In this document: one piece after another, positions 1-13,666 of the stretch
Layout of the letters: each line of letters opens with the position of its first letter
Numbering within the stretch: the stretch's first letter is position 1
DNA from: Baylisascaris procyonis
Taxonomy: Eukaryota > Nematoda > Chromadorea > Rhabditida > Ascarididae
Assembly: GCA_037389465.1 (NCBI GenBank)
Contig: JAZARR010000069.1
Coordinates: 1,111,501-1,175,500, forward strand
Reading direction: 5' to 3'
Length of the DNA: 64,000 nucleotides
Made by a program: the position numbers and the translations under genes
Notes under the pieces: model-generated
The model's input: only the letters and a program-made list of their open reading frames with translations
The model's database searches: none
What the model was told of the DNA's origin: nothing

Positions 1-243
1 GTATAAGCGGAAGAGATGAAGATTTACGGGCATTAGCTGATGAGGAGTAGTATCGGTGTGGGAGGCTTTATGCGGATAGCTTGAATGCTCTATGCGTAGG
101 CAGCATTGTTATTTAGCATTTCCTAGGGAACGATACTAATGAGGGATTGATGAGCGCTGCACATCTTTAAGCAAACAATTTCTAGTTGATTCATTCAAGT
201 TTCGCTTAATCAATTACAGGTGATAATGCGTTATTAAGCATTT

Positions 244-265
244 TATTGTTTATGCAGGTAAGTTC
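244..265 (+). promoter_or_regulatory. Recursive-splice-like site (257|258)
   Basis: TTTATGCAG|GTAAGTT: a 3' splice site directly abutting a consensus 5' splice site, the form of a zero-length recursive (ratchet) splice site. Confidence 0.3.
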
Positions 266-3200
266 GCTTGATTGCATGCCATTGGATAATTAACACAACA
301 AACTGCTTCTCATAAATAGTGTTGTTGCGCTTATTGTTTAGCAGAAACTTGCACTTCGCAAATATGTGGGGAAATTTACATAAAACTTCCCCCAATTCGA
401 TCACAATTTTCTTCACGTTGCATAATTTTCGGTTCTTTTGGTGTTCCACAAATAGAAATTCGTCCACTATTTTTCCTTAAATTTCGGGCTCAAAATTTGT
501 CCTTCTAGAATTTGCCGATTTCTGATCGCCTTCTAATTCCGACTTTCTCAGGACAACAAATTCTCACTTTTTTTCCATGAAATCTCAAAGTTAAGGAATT
601 CAGTGATTCGCGAATTTGCAGTTCAAAGATTCTGAGTATTGCTTATCGCAGATCAAGCCGCGGATTTTTATCCCTGCAAGGCTTCGATGATTTGTTTGAT
701 TTATATAGGCCCGATAAAATTTCTGAGGTCATAAAGTACGATGAATGGAATTCCAGCGTTTTTCATTGAAAATTGGTGATGCTCTCTTGTACATATCTTT
801 TTTTTGCTCCATTTTCTTGTGCATTTTTGTAAGTTTGTCACATGAAAGGTATCCATTAAAATCTATGCCCCCATATGTCCATCTCTTCGGTAATTTCAGC
901 TTGGCTACCAACAGAGATGATGTTATCAATTTTCGCGTTTACAGTGTGCAACATTAATGACTCCTACACATTTTTGACGTTGATCAGTGAAGTGCGAAAG
1001 AATGATAAACCTATAAAGGTGTTACCAAATTCTCGTTTTTTTTTCATTCTGACCGGTCGGTCACCAGTTTTTTAGGTTTGCAAGAGTGGAAGACCGATTA
1101 AAAGGCTCATTTATTAATTTGTTTGTTTTATTATTCGGCAGTAACTGGTGAAATAAGTTGTTATAGTTAGTATAATGCAAAAGCATATATCATTTCCAAC
1201 TCCTCTAGCACGTTTCTGCATTTGTTTGGTCCGCAGACTGTAACATAAAAATACCTTTAAGTTCGTGTTTTGGTTAATTTGTTAGTGCCTCTTCAAACAT
1301 TCTATTGCTGTCAAATTTTCTCTTTCGATAGTAACACGATGAATTACTTCTCCAGGATCCCAGTAATCGTGATCACAGGGTTTCTGGGGACGTAATTCAT
1401 CCTAATCCTCGATCCGAGAGAGGATTGAGATGGGCTTACCTGATCCCGAAAATTTTCCCATTCCCCATACAACATAAAAGCAGGTGAAAGGAGCGCCAAG
1501 ATGAATGTTTTTGAATAAGAAACAGTTGTGAGTTGATAGATGTGATTTTTGATGTGAAATAGTGATGCGTGTTCATAAGTTTTGCTGGTGAGTGTACACA
1601 GTGACTGCCATGATGGGTACACGTACCATTAGTGTGGCTAGTCGGATGCGTGTTGTGAAGTCGGCAAGACGACGTAGCGCATGCGTATCGGCGATTGATT
1701 CTACGAAACTCGCTTTCTCGTTGCCGTTTATGAACCACTAACCAACTCACTGAAGACAGTATATAACACAACTTGCACGTGCTTTCGCATTGCTTTGGCA
1801 TACACACACTCCCCCTTAAATGCACACCCACGTTACTGTTTTGATATGCTCCTTCTCTGGTCATCCGTTCTTCCATTAAATGGCCATCGCAACGAATGCT
1901 ATCTGCTAGTGTTAGTTGGCGATTGTAAGCTGTTTGTTCGCTAGTGCATCAATACGTCAGATAATTTATGCATGTTTGTGGTCACTCTCATTGAAGCTTC
2001 CGTTTTCATTTGTCGTACCTTAGGCCGAAGATTCGACGTTTATAGTCGATGGAACCAGTATTCAGCTTTAATAGTCATTGAATGCAACAACTCTGAGTTC
2101 TCCTCGCAATGGTTACTACTGAAACTGAATGAAAGTATTTAAGGTTTATGTTTGAATGCTTTTGAATTACTTCTATCGAGCGATGAAGCTTGAGAATGTA
2201 TTTTGTCTGTTTTTTTTTTTTTACGTTTTACGTTTTCAATTTTTACTCAGAAATTGAGCACTAATCATTTCGTAGACAGTTTGCACTCAAAAAAAAGCCA
2301 AAAAAGAAAGTATAACTGAATGGAGACTCGTATGCTGTACTTGCATTAACATTGAACATTAGCTTTGTTTGTAGTATCGCCTTTTTTGTAATGCTAAATT
2401 TGTCGTACTTCTATGGATTTTTTTTTTTTTTTTTTTTTGATAAACAACGGCAATTGCTCATCATTTATTTTCACTTCTCTGATCCTTCGCAGATACTATT
2501 CTATTTTTCTCGATTTTTTAATCTCTTCTTCTCTATTATTACTATTTATTTACATTTCTGTTTAATGCAAATTTTGTTTTATTTGATTTGGTTGAAAAAA
2601 ATAGAAAACATTCGAGAAATATTTTTTTTTATGACCACAATGAGACTTAATTGAGCATAGTCGAGAAGTTAAACTGCATCAATAAAAGGGAATAAATCCG
2701 ATCAATGAGTGTATAACTCACTCTGAATATGACGTCATCCGTAGAATATATTTTCCTCTTTTATTAGTTTCCCATCAAAATTATGCGCTCTTTTTTTTTT
2801 TTTTTTGGAAAATCGCACTTGAATATTTCATTGAATTTCTCAAACTTCATCATCGGAGCATAATCTTCACATCTTATCTATTTCTACAATATCTTTTTCA
2901 AATTAATTTTTGTTGTATTTTTTTTACCAATTTCCACATTTCTTTTTCAGTAATCTTTCTTCTAAATCTAACTAATTTTTGAGATTTTTTTCTTCATATT
3001 TTTCTCGCAACGTTAATTATCTCAGCGATATCTTTTCTATCTTTTTCTATCTTCTTCATCTGTCTCGCTAATTTATGCAGCATATTTTTTTACAGTATTT
3101 ACTCTGCTTCTTTGCAGTTTATAGATTTTTTGGAATGTTGCCAAGTAAATAAATTTCTTTGTAGTTGAAAATCTTTAATGATGGAAAATTTGTTCATAAT

Positions 3201-5402
3201 TGTTCAAAAAAAAAAAATGTTCTATTTTATTCCTCGTATTGTTATGCATCGCATTTATCATTGTTTAGAAAATTTCAATATATGCATGTAAATTTGCTAG
3301 ACAAAACCCACTTTGCGTATGGCATCGAGCATACTTCTATTGAAGCGCTCATGTCAATAAGCACATACTTTTTCATCATCAAACAAACTGAAATGCTTCA
3401 TTTTAAAATGGATAAAAAACCAGTAAAAATTTCCCTCGTAAAGGAATTTTATTAATATCTTGCAGTATAGCATAGCAGGATGTTGTTTGTAGTCTAGTAT
3501 GCACTTCTGCTTGCTCGGTATCCTCGTCTATTTAAGAGCTCGATATTTTTCGGTTTGGAGGTCTCACGCTGAGAACAAGAACCTCGGAGAGAATCCCTTC
3601 ATTTTTAATTCCGTTCATTTTGATTTCTTTAAGGAAAGAAATCCATAAGTTCAATCAAATTCGATGAAATGCGATTTGACTCATTATTGAATTGAATTGA
3701 CTGGTACACATTGATTGCAGCCATTAGTTTCTACTTAAATCATCCGTTTGTATTCTTCGAGTAGCTTCAGTGGCTGCACCAGTATCTCAACCTTTCCGCT
3801 AATCAGAGACGTTACCTCCAAACGTACGACAAGGTTGATTGCCAGCAACCGTTGAGACGATTCGAAGAAAAACAATAGTTGATATTGAATGGGCATTATT
3901 TACTCACATATGCCTATTAGGAATATTTTTATTCCTCCCCATAGCTTTGATGTGTATTTCCCTTTTGTATTTTATTTATAATAATTTTATACTATTGTCG
4001 AGAAGGAACTTTAATTCAGTAAGCCTTCACTGTTATGTCTGATAGTGCAAGCACTCAAGAAACATTAATTTGTAATTAGTGTACTATCTTATCAGATGTG
4101 TTTTCTTGGCGCTTAGGCTCTGTCTCGGCCACTATACTTGATACCTTTGTTGTAATCGCTATTTTTTCTTTGCTTCTACTCATTTCGAGCTTGAACAGTT
4201 GGAATTCCCGGCCAGGACTATAAGCTTTATGATAAGCTAAGTATGAAAGCTCGATCAACTATATCATCGGTAGGATGCGTTGTTGTTCGCCAAGAGGGTG
4301 CTCTCAGTATTATTTATTTTTCGAAAGTTGCACACAATCAATTAGTGGGATTGTCATTGTATCAAGGTGGCTATTTATTTGTTTACAATCGTTTTGTGGC
4401 TAATCCTTGTTGTATTCACAGTGTTCCGTTTTGCTTCCATGGTCATCGATTTGCAATTCATGTACTCATCACTCTTTTATACCACTCTAATGTAGTCATT
4501 TTTTTTAACATTGTATATATTATACCTGTATGACGTTCCTGTTCGTCCTCTTTTCTCTTTATGTTTTTCTACTAAATACCAGCCTTCTATTTGGGAACCG
4601 TAATGCGCAATTTAGTGGCACTGGCTACTGTGTTCCGATAAGGTTTCAATATAAACCGCTACTTAGGCCGTACGACGCTAGTGTCTTTCTAAATTCCCGT
4701 CAGGAGTTTAGTATAAATGGGTACCCGGCAGACGGTATTCACATGCACTCACATTATTCGAATCTCTCGTCCATGTTTTATGGTATTGCACCATGTAAGT
4801 TCGTCGAGGATACTCAACAAATAAAGGAACATCGCGTTGCAATCTTCAACTTGGGAAATGTGTATAAAGTGACAGATTATATTAAAGGCGTTGTTTTATG
4901 ATGCATACTGCACGTTTGATCACATAAAGGACTTTTAGAAAACAACAAAAATGTTCAATTTTACCTGAAGAAACTCGAACTGTCTCTGTTAATGCTGTAT
5001 GATTTCAGTCTTTTCAATCTATGTAGCCGAGAAAACGGAGGGGTTCACCCTCCCCTTTTCATCCGAATGTCAGAGCTCACCTAGTTTTGACTGATATATG
5101 CTAAGAGTAGGATGATTTTTCCCAGCAAAGCCTTCGTAATTTTTTTTTTTTTTTTTTTGGAATTTCATGTTTCCCTTTTCTATGGACTCTAAAAGTTTTG
5201 GGAAGGGGAGGAAATAAGCAATTAAAGTGTGCGTACTTTTGAGAGTCATCCAGAACGAGGAGATCGAACCCTCTTTGAAAGTTCGGAAAACATGTTTTCT
5301 CTAGCAAAAAGGTTCTTCCCTTCATTAGCCATATCTGGTCTGTGCGGAGCATTCGATCGTGACAGTTGGCCATTATTTGTTTTGTTTGTGTTTGCAGTGC
5401 AG

Positions 5403-5441
5403 GTGTTCACTGTCTCGAAGGGGCCTTCGCCACGTGAAATG
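5403..5441 (+). CDS. Isolated exon-like segment with consensus splice sites
   Basis: Thirteen codons (VFTVSKGPSPREM) lie between a TTTGCAGTGCAG acceptor pair and a perfect donor, GAAATG|GTAAGT. The flanks are T-rich upstream and GC-rich downstream. No partner exon was found, so this may be a cassette or 5' exon of an unrecognised plus-strand gene, or chance. Confidence 0.25.
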
Positions 5442-6503
5442 GTAAGTCAGGCGCCCGCGAGGACGGGGGAGCTTTTCATCCCCGCAGAGGGACTTGAATT
5501 CCGAGAATCCCTCGCGCGGAGCAGGAGTCCCAGAGAGCGGTGCCTCCGTATGGGTAGAAGATTGGGAATGCCCAGTTTAGTCACAAGACTTTTCACATCG
5601 TTCATGCTGTTGTGCCGTATCGTTTTCATGGGAAGCTGCAATAGGAACAATTTTTGAAAAGTTGCACTCTTGGCATATCATTGGCAACTCGTTTGAATTA
5701 GAAATCATGGCTGAATCGCAAGATGCATAATTTTACCAAACGCAGTTGCATGCTTTGTTGAATGCATATTTATGCAGAATTTTAGGAACTCCTCACAAAG
5801 AAGGGGTATTCGCTTCGTGGCTAATGAGAGGGGACTGTGATAATGTTATGTTGTGTTGGAATAAGTAAGTGTATTGAAGACCACTTTCCTGTTGCAAAAG
5901 TGACAGAAAATAAGATGAGCAGTGTGCTTATTTGACGTGTGTGTGCTAAGTAGTGAAGTTGTTAGGATTAGTGTGCTTTAGTTCTTGGCAGGTCATTCAT
6001 TATTATTTGAGCATTCCTTTTTATGATCGCTTATTAATTTGGGAAATTTTGGTCCACGAATGATGGTGATGCCACCATCACCATCAGCAAATGCCCATAA
6101 CCGTGACGTCATAATATGGAAATGAGTTTGTTTAATCTCTGCTGTGAAACGTTGAGAATGGCAACGAAACCGAATAGACGGGTGGAATAACGAGCTCTCG
6201 AAGGTGGCATCACAATTCATCGTGCTATCCGTGCCTTTTGTAATACCTGCATTCTGCGACTTATTGGAGAATTTTTTTTTTTTTTCAGCTTGCAACCGCA
6301 GTTTGCGCTTCTAACATCCGTCACAGAGATGACGAAAACCATCGAGGCGCCCGTGGTCTAAAATTTGTGGTTCATCTTGATGCGGTGGGAAGGGGAAGGG
6401 GGCGGTGAACTCCGAGCACTAGTTTGCGCTTCGAGTAGCAAGCACGAGCTTCGATATGCCAGGGTATTAGCGTTTAAGTGTAATATCAGTCGTTTGTAGT
6501 ATA

Positions 6504-6529
6504 TTTATGCAAATTTTGCAGGTAAGTCC
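6504..6529 (+). promoter_or_regulatory. Recursive-splice-like site (6521|6522)
   Basis: AAATTTTGCAG|GTAAGTCC, again an acceptor fused to a consensus donor. It shares a TTTATGCA upstream word with the site at 257|258. Confidence 0.3.
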
Positions 6530-9500
6530 GTAAATACTCTATGTATTCATTTTGCTTTGTATAGCCTTTTGCATTCGTTCACTCCAGCTTGGGGTTGCAG
6601 TTTTCAAATTCGGCCTGCTCAATTGCTATTCTCTTTAAACATTTTTCATCCTGTTGTCTCAGTGGCTTCTGAAAACCTTTATCTGTTATAGGGCCACCTC
6701 CTATAAAATTAAGTACCAATGGATTATTTTTTAGAGTATTTTTGTACGCAGTCGGTTTATTTCAAAAGATTAAATGCATTGTGTAACTCTCATTGCGCAG
6801 CCTTATATTCTTTTCTCGTCACTATGCACTTGGGCATTTTTAAAAAGTGTTACATTTATATCTGCTGCCATGACGAGCAATATTTGTCGCAATTCTCATT
6901 TTTTGTCTCGCTAGCTCGGAAGAAATGATACCGGACATGCTGAAACTTTGTTTATCACTAGGCCACTCTCCTCCTTTTTATTTTTTACTTGTAACTCATA
7001 ACTCCATCGGTCGTGGAAAATGCTATTGCAGTGATTTTCGTTTTTACGGAAACTTTATTTGGGATTTTGCCAACAGCATTTCTCTATCAAATTATTTCTA
7101 TCGAAAACAGTGAAATTTAGACCTGTTGAGTTCTCATGCATTGAAAAAGTCCTGTGTAAAGACGAATGTGTTCTGAAGTAGCAAACTTTATTAAACAATA
7201 TTATTGGCGCATAGCATTATAGAGATCAATTCGAATGGCGATACGATTATTGTGAATTTTTACACGTGTAACATTTTTAGGCAGGTATTTTTACTGTTCC
7301 CGAGTTTGGTAACCACCTGGAATAATTAATTTCTGTTTGAACGAGAGAACCAGGAGCAACCTGCTGGACGTTGCAAATGGATTAGCCTTAGATAGCCGAT
7401 CATAAAATGCATTCACTGTGGAGATGATTTCTTAGAAAGTACATGTTACCTTGCTATCATAACGGCGCACTAAAACCCCACATTTTTGAATAGCACTTCA
7501 CAACTTCGAAAAACATCTGACTCTATTCGCTTGCTTCATTTGATGTAAAGAATAAACCAAGGGGTGTCGGCTAATGGTTTAGACCTTTTCAGCATTCCTC
7601 TTCCTCCCATCTTCTCGAGTTTTTATCTTAAAATTCAAACAGATAATTCTTGCTGCCATTAGTACTATAAGCGCTTGTGGTGGATGCCTTAGAAAGGTTT
7701 GATTATGCCAGAATCAACTGTTCATTCTCTTGGGATTTTTAAAGAATTTATGACTCTAAGACCATCTCATGCCGCACCTATAGAAGCGCTGAACACTATC
7801 TCGTCGCTGCTCTTCCAAGAATTTTTTCTAACTGCTGTCTTACCTCGAAAAAAACTTCCTAGGTGTCTGAAACACCAAGATATTGCACTCGGTTGGTGAA
7901 GAAGTTTGCCAACGAGGAGGCAATAACGCAGCGTCTCCTTTTTGTTCCGTCTAGGTCAGTGGTCTGGTTGAATGGCAACAGCTCGTTGTCGTTTCTACAA
8001 AAACTCGCGTTTGCGTCGTGGGCAGTTAACCCATGTTGCTCCACTGTCGGTCACCTCGGCGCACGTTTTGTGTGTCGCTCGTTGGCTAGTTGTCGCTCCG
8101 CTGCGTCCCACCAGTCAATAGATTTCTTCGAACAATTAGTTGCTTATCCTTTCATCCTAGCATCTTTGTGTGCCCAAAGTTTTGCTACCTATTTGATTGT
8201 TGCATCTGGCTAATTCAGTGCATGTGATCATATCTTAATGCTGAAACTCGAGTTCCAACTTTATTTTCCAAATGTTGCCTTAGCATGCTGTTGAAGAAGA
8301 ATGACCATCCTGATCTGAAATAAGTCGTCATATAGAAAATTGGAGCTTCATTCGTCTTTGCGGTTGCACTATTCGGTGAAGAAAAGTTCGTTAAAATAGT
8401 ATATGTTCGATGGTAGACTTAAGTTGCCTTTAGCGAGAAGTACTAGCATAACCCTTTTCGGAGGTATGATGGTTTCTTTTGTCTAAATCTCAATCTGGAT
8501 GATTTATAGAAGTCCTCTGAGACATAAGTCGGCATGGTGGAAAAGGGTTGAAGGTTTGTCGATTAAAGGCAGTCGAAGGCGATAAAAGGGATTGGGGATT
8601 GCTGGGGAACGTGATGGTAACGAAAGCACGAATGGGGCTGCACCACGGCTTTGATGCTGGAATAAGACTCCACGCCACTTCCTACACTCGACTGTGCTCA
8701 CACAATGATCTCCCACTTCAATGACGACTCGTCAAGGCGATCAGCAGACCTCCGGCGACTCATGCAACTATAAATGAAACTGAAGCGTCGGAAATAAGCT
8801 GCTGTAATTGCCTGTTCTTGGGATCGTCTTGGGATTTTTATAGAGCCTTCTCTTTGGATATGGTAACGAGTCATGTAAGACATTGTTTGAGGCTATGGTG
8901 TGATCTTCACGATCATGGTTAACAAGCCTCGGCCACCTGATCTTTGATCATGCCTTCCGCTTTGCTTCGCAAACATTTCTTCCAATCTCCCTCATAAGTA
9001 GGTTGTGAAGTAAGACTCCGGAAGTGTTCTTTCGATTCCCAGCAATTTCTCCTGACAATAGTAGACCATGGTGCTGGGCCCTTGTCACATAATGGCGTTT
9101 TGCCAAAAGCCTAGCGAGATAATTGGAAAACAGTAGCAAGTTAGGCCATTATTCACTGGTTGTCGTGTTCACCTTGCGGTTACAGTGATTTATAAAAAAT
9201 AAGGGGAAATACTATATGCTGACATTTTCAATCACGAATGTAATATACGGCGAAAAAGGTCTGGGTAGTACGTCTTGCATGATGATAAAAACTGAAATAA
9301 CATCTTTTTTCTGCTAAAAATCTGAAAAAAATGTCTAATTTTTCAGGTGCATAGCATTTTGTTTTATGTGCTCACAACACCAGTATGCTCACCTTGGTTA
9401 CCTGCTTTGATAGTTCATTTCCGCCTTATGAATTAGTTCTGATTGACACTTTAATACTGCTGTTTATTTTTTATTCCTTTTAAGTTTTTATGCATCGTAA

Positions 9501-9773
9501 TAGAGTGGAATAGTAAATGAAAGAGTGGTAGTGGTGTTCCATGAGGATACCTAGGTAGGTACGGATGTTAACGATGAGTTTTCTAATGAATGAATAGCGA
9601 ATGTTTCGAATGATCAATATTAAGCAACGAGCGAGCCAGTTTGTGCAGCTCCACGACTCGTTAATTCGATGTATGTTTGCGTCTTCGGAGCGCTGTGTGA
9701 CGTTCGAGCGGTCACCTCGGCATCCCATATGACGTCTTTAATTCGCCTGTCTGCACGTCTCGTTCGATATCAG

Positions 9774-10001
<228 letters not shown>

Positions 10002-10798
10002 CAGCCATGTACACATACACACAGACATACACGCATACGCAAAGCATATGTAATAATTGCTAATTCTGCAAAAGAACCAAACGTTGCGGAAGTCAGGAAT
10101 GTTTTTCTGTAGAAAAGTACGTCTGTTGCGTAAACGAGCAAAGCGTATCAAACACATCTCGCTTCATCAAACACGTATGTAATCAAATGATAGTCTATTT
10201 TCACAAAAGAATCGTAAACCTAATGAGATGTAAACAAGGCGTTGAAGTGTTCGGTCATGAATTAGCAGAAGAATAGAGGACTGAAGTAAGTTGTTGCGTT
10301 ATTTGTATGTTTTTGGGTCGAAGAATAGAGGGTCGAAATTCATGACATCATCAAGTGTCGTTATGAGGCGGGAAGGTGCATAAGACGTTTGCATGTACAA
10401 GTGATGTTGATCTGCACAATCAACCCTCAGTATCCTATTTTCTTGGTTCGCCTGGATTCGGAACGAAAATTGGTGGTATCAAATGGGCAGCATAAACGGA
10501 TAATGCTAGAAACTATTCACTGATTGCTGTAAAGACACCGATGCTGAATGAGGAATGTTATTAAGAAGTCCCAAAATGACGAGCCGATAGGTTTTTGGTA
10601 GAGAATCGCTTTCGATGCGGTAGCCATGTTCATTCTTAATGCAACCTCTCAAAAGCCAATCGGAAATTCGTTGAGTATCCGCTTCCATCTTTGTTGCTGT
10701 CTCGTGGTTCCGCTTCTGTTTTTCTTTGTTTCCGTAAGCTTGTGTTTGCCATTTCCACATTTGTTTTAATCTTATTCTCGTTTTTTAAAGTCCATAAG

Positions 10799-10828
10799 AA
10801 TACCTGTAATCTATAAATTACAGGTATT
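10799..10828. repeat. Perfect short inverted repeat
   Basis: Two perfect 12-base arms (AATACCTGTAAT and its complement) with a 6-base loop. Confidence 0.7.
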
Positions 10829-12151
10829 AAAGGTGAAGTGTGTAAAATTAGTTGTGGAGCACCCTAGCATCTCTTGTAGCACTCTAGCTCCCGCATGAAC
10901 GCGCTATATCTTAATTGGCGCATTCTTTTATGCAGATCGGTCGGCCTACATAGTTGAGTTCGGTGCACTGCTCGCATTGTCGATGTGACGTCGCTCTCGA
11001 TAAGATCTGAATTTCGCCCCTAACGACGACTGCTTAAAAGATCTAATGCAACGCTTGTTGGCGAGCAATTTTCTATTCGAACGACTAGAGTGAAATGAAA
11101 GCAATTTAATGGATCATGTGATATGAATTATAAACCATCCCTATCGATAGACATTTTCGTCGTTTCGTTTTGTCAACTTGACGCTTTTCGACGTTCGCGT
11201 TGAATGCGCACTACAAAACGTGTGAATAGCGTCAGCTGGGTGCTCAGTTCGCCATTATTGATTGTGGTATCCTTGTTGAGGAATTGCCTTTTGCTTTGAA
11301 TTGCTAGATTGTAAGTGCGTTTGTTGCTCTCTTTTTTACGATGCTGGACGTGACTAATTGACTAAGGAATAAAAATTGGAGCAAAATATCTTATTATTTA
11401 TCTAATAAGGTCTCATCTTTTGAGAGTAAAATCAGTGAATTTTTAATGCAATTTATGAGGAACACCTTTTCATAAATGCTTTAAAAGTATGCGGTTGATC
11501 GATATTTGAGCATTTCGATGGTTTTATATGCATTGGATTTTTGATAGATCTTTCCTCTGAACGTTGACATATTCAAGAAATTTGCATATTGAGTTGTTTT
11601 GTCTCAGGCAAACGGCAAAATATGTTTCCCCACACCGTTGAAGTTGTTCGCTGCTGCATTTTTAGTGATTTTAGCGAATTTCATGTTCTGGTGTTTTCTA
11701 TCATCGTTTTTTTTTTTTTGACTTGTATGGTCTTGTTCTCCAGGATCTGTTCATGGAGGCATCCACCAGTTGGAAAGTGATATGGAGGAAAACACGATAC
11801 ATGCATTCTTTCAATACAATTTTCAAGTAATATTTAAATTGTGTGACAATGAAACGAATTATTGCAAGTTTTTCGCTTATAGCTCTTTTCTTACTTTACA
11901 ACACTTAGTACAACAATTCAGTGTTGCAGATTCGAACTTCATATTGGCACATTTCTTAAATGAGTCGAATAACATTAGCGCATTTAAGTCTTGCTGCGAA
12001 TCTTTCGCGAAAAGTTGTTTTCGGTGAAATGCCAAATACCTTTTTTGCTCGTCTTGAGCAGCTGAAATTTGTACCATCGTATTTAGCGTGTCATTTTTTT
12101 GTATCAGTTAGTCCATTTACAAAGCGCAGTTGTTTGGATGCATGTGAGCCA

Positions 12152-12153
<2 letters not shown>

Positions 12154-12211
<58 letters not shown>
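12154..12211. repeat. (TA)n microsatellite
   Basis: A pure TA run of about 58 bp just upstream of the candidate microexon. Confidence 0.97.
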
Positions 12212-12215
<4 letters not shown>

Positions 12216-12245
12216 TAATTTATTTGTTTATTTACTCGGCTGTAG

Positions 12246-12267
12246 ATCAAATACTGCCTCGTATAAG
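12246..12267 (+). other. Possible 22-base microexon
   Basis: It lies between TTTACTCGGCTGTAG and ATAAG|GTAAGTCA, both close to consensus. Two of three frames are open. No neighbouring exon is known. Confidence 0.2.
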
Positions 12268-12559
12268 GTAAGTCAATGAACGCAGACAGCATACACGCAG
12301 ATCAGACGACTACCCCGCATGTGTCGTGAAGCTAACCTGAAGCGGGATCGGGCAGATATAAAAGAGGTTGATGTGCTCATGTATTCATTTCAGCTTCTAG
12401 ATTGGTGTTAAGGGCAAGTGGGCCTAGGGTTAACCGTTGGAGTGCGCGAAGCGGCTGGCGGCAGCGTAGAGTTCGACTGCGGGTTCTCCTCGGCGATTCG
12501 AGGTATCGTAGTGTCCCTCCGTTTCTGTCACCTTATTCGCCCCTATACCTGTTGTCTTG

Positions 12560-12688
<129 letters not shown>

Positions 12689-13641
12689 ATGTGTATGTGC
12701 TTGCCTCAGTCTTTCGCAATTTCAGGTTTGAAAACGCTTCAGCTGGAGTACTACATTCTATGGGTATAATCAACCGCCCATAATAAGTTTCATGTTCACC
12801 TATCACTGTCTAAACGACGCAGTCACTTAAATACTGCAGAAAGCTTGCATACGTTTTGCGTCTAGTCAGCTTGTCCTTAACAACTGATTGTGCCATAAAA
12901 ACCAACTTTCTGAGCATATCTACTCAAGAAATCAAATCTTTAAGATGTTATATGAATCCATTGCCGTGTATATTTTATTATCTGTGAAGGGTATTTTATG
13001 CACATAATTAATTCGATGCACATAATTTAGAAATCCTATATCAATTTCTTTATGAAATCCTTGTTTTATTCTTTATGAAATCAATTGTTTTATCGTTTTT
13101 ACTTATCATTTCATATAACCACCGTGGTAGTTTGCCTTAGGATCTCTATCTATCGAAACTTGCGTAAATATGTCTCTTTTTTTTTCATCTGCGTCAACAT
13201 CATTTTGTAAAACATCGAACGATGCGCAGTTGCTTCCACGTTTGCCAGTCAATCTCTGATGATTAGATTCGACGAGTTCAAAATGTTCTTTAATCGCTGC
13301 CATACCTTCGTATTGCATTTTCTGTCTTTGACGCCCCTCTAGGATGACCACATTGTGTGGTCCACATGATGTCCAAGAGAAGTAAAATTCATGAATCTCT
13401 TTCTGCTCTTGTCTGCTTCCATAATGGAGCTATGAACTTTTCCAAAATCTCCTTAGGTCTACGTCTTCCTCCCCTTTCTCATTCTAACTTTAGGCACTTT
13501 TAGGGCAACCGCTCCATATTGCAGCTATTGGTCGCATGATAGTTGCCGTTTTATTCATAGCGCAGTGAAATAACCGGATGAAAATAGATGCTCACCTACA
13601 TAAATCGTGAAGCAGTGCCGATTGAGGGATTGTTTTTGCAA

Positions 13642-13666
13642 TTTTTTTTTTGGGGGGGGGGGGGGG
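13642..13666. repeat. Homopolymer block T10-G15
   Basis: Ten T directly followed by fifteen G on the plus strand, a strong G-quadruplex-forming run. Confidence 0.95.

Noticed and set aside
1436..1876. 146-codon minus-strand open frame ending near a GTAAGC donor
   Set aside because: Composition is unremarkable, a second overlapping minus frame is equally open, and no clear acceptor or partner exon was found.
7863..7954. Plus-strand exon-like piece reading VKKFANEEAITQRLLFVPSR
   Set aside because: It is bounded by TAG|GT-type sites on both sides, but the acceptor lacks a pyrimidine tract and no partner exon joins it.
8498..9139. Series of minus-strand open frames suggesting a decayed coding element
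   Set aside because: No transposase, reverse transcriptase or other motif could be recognised and the frames do not join.
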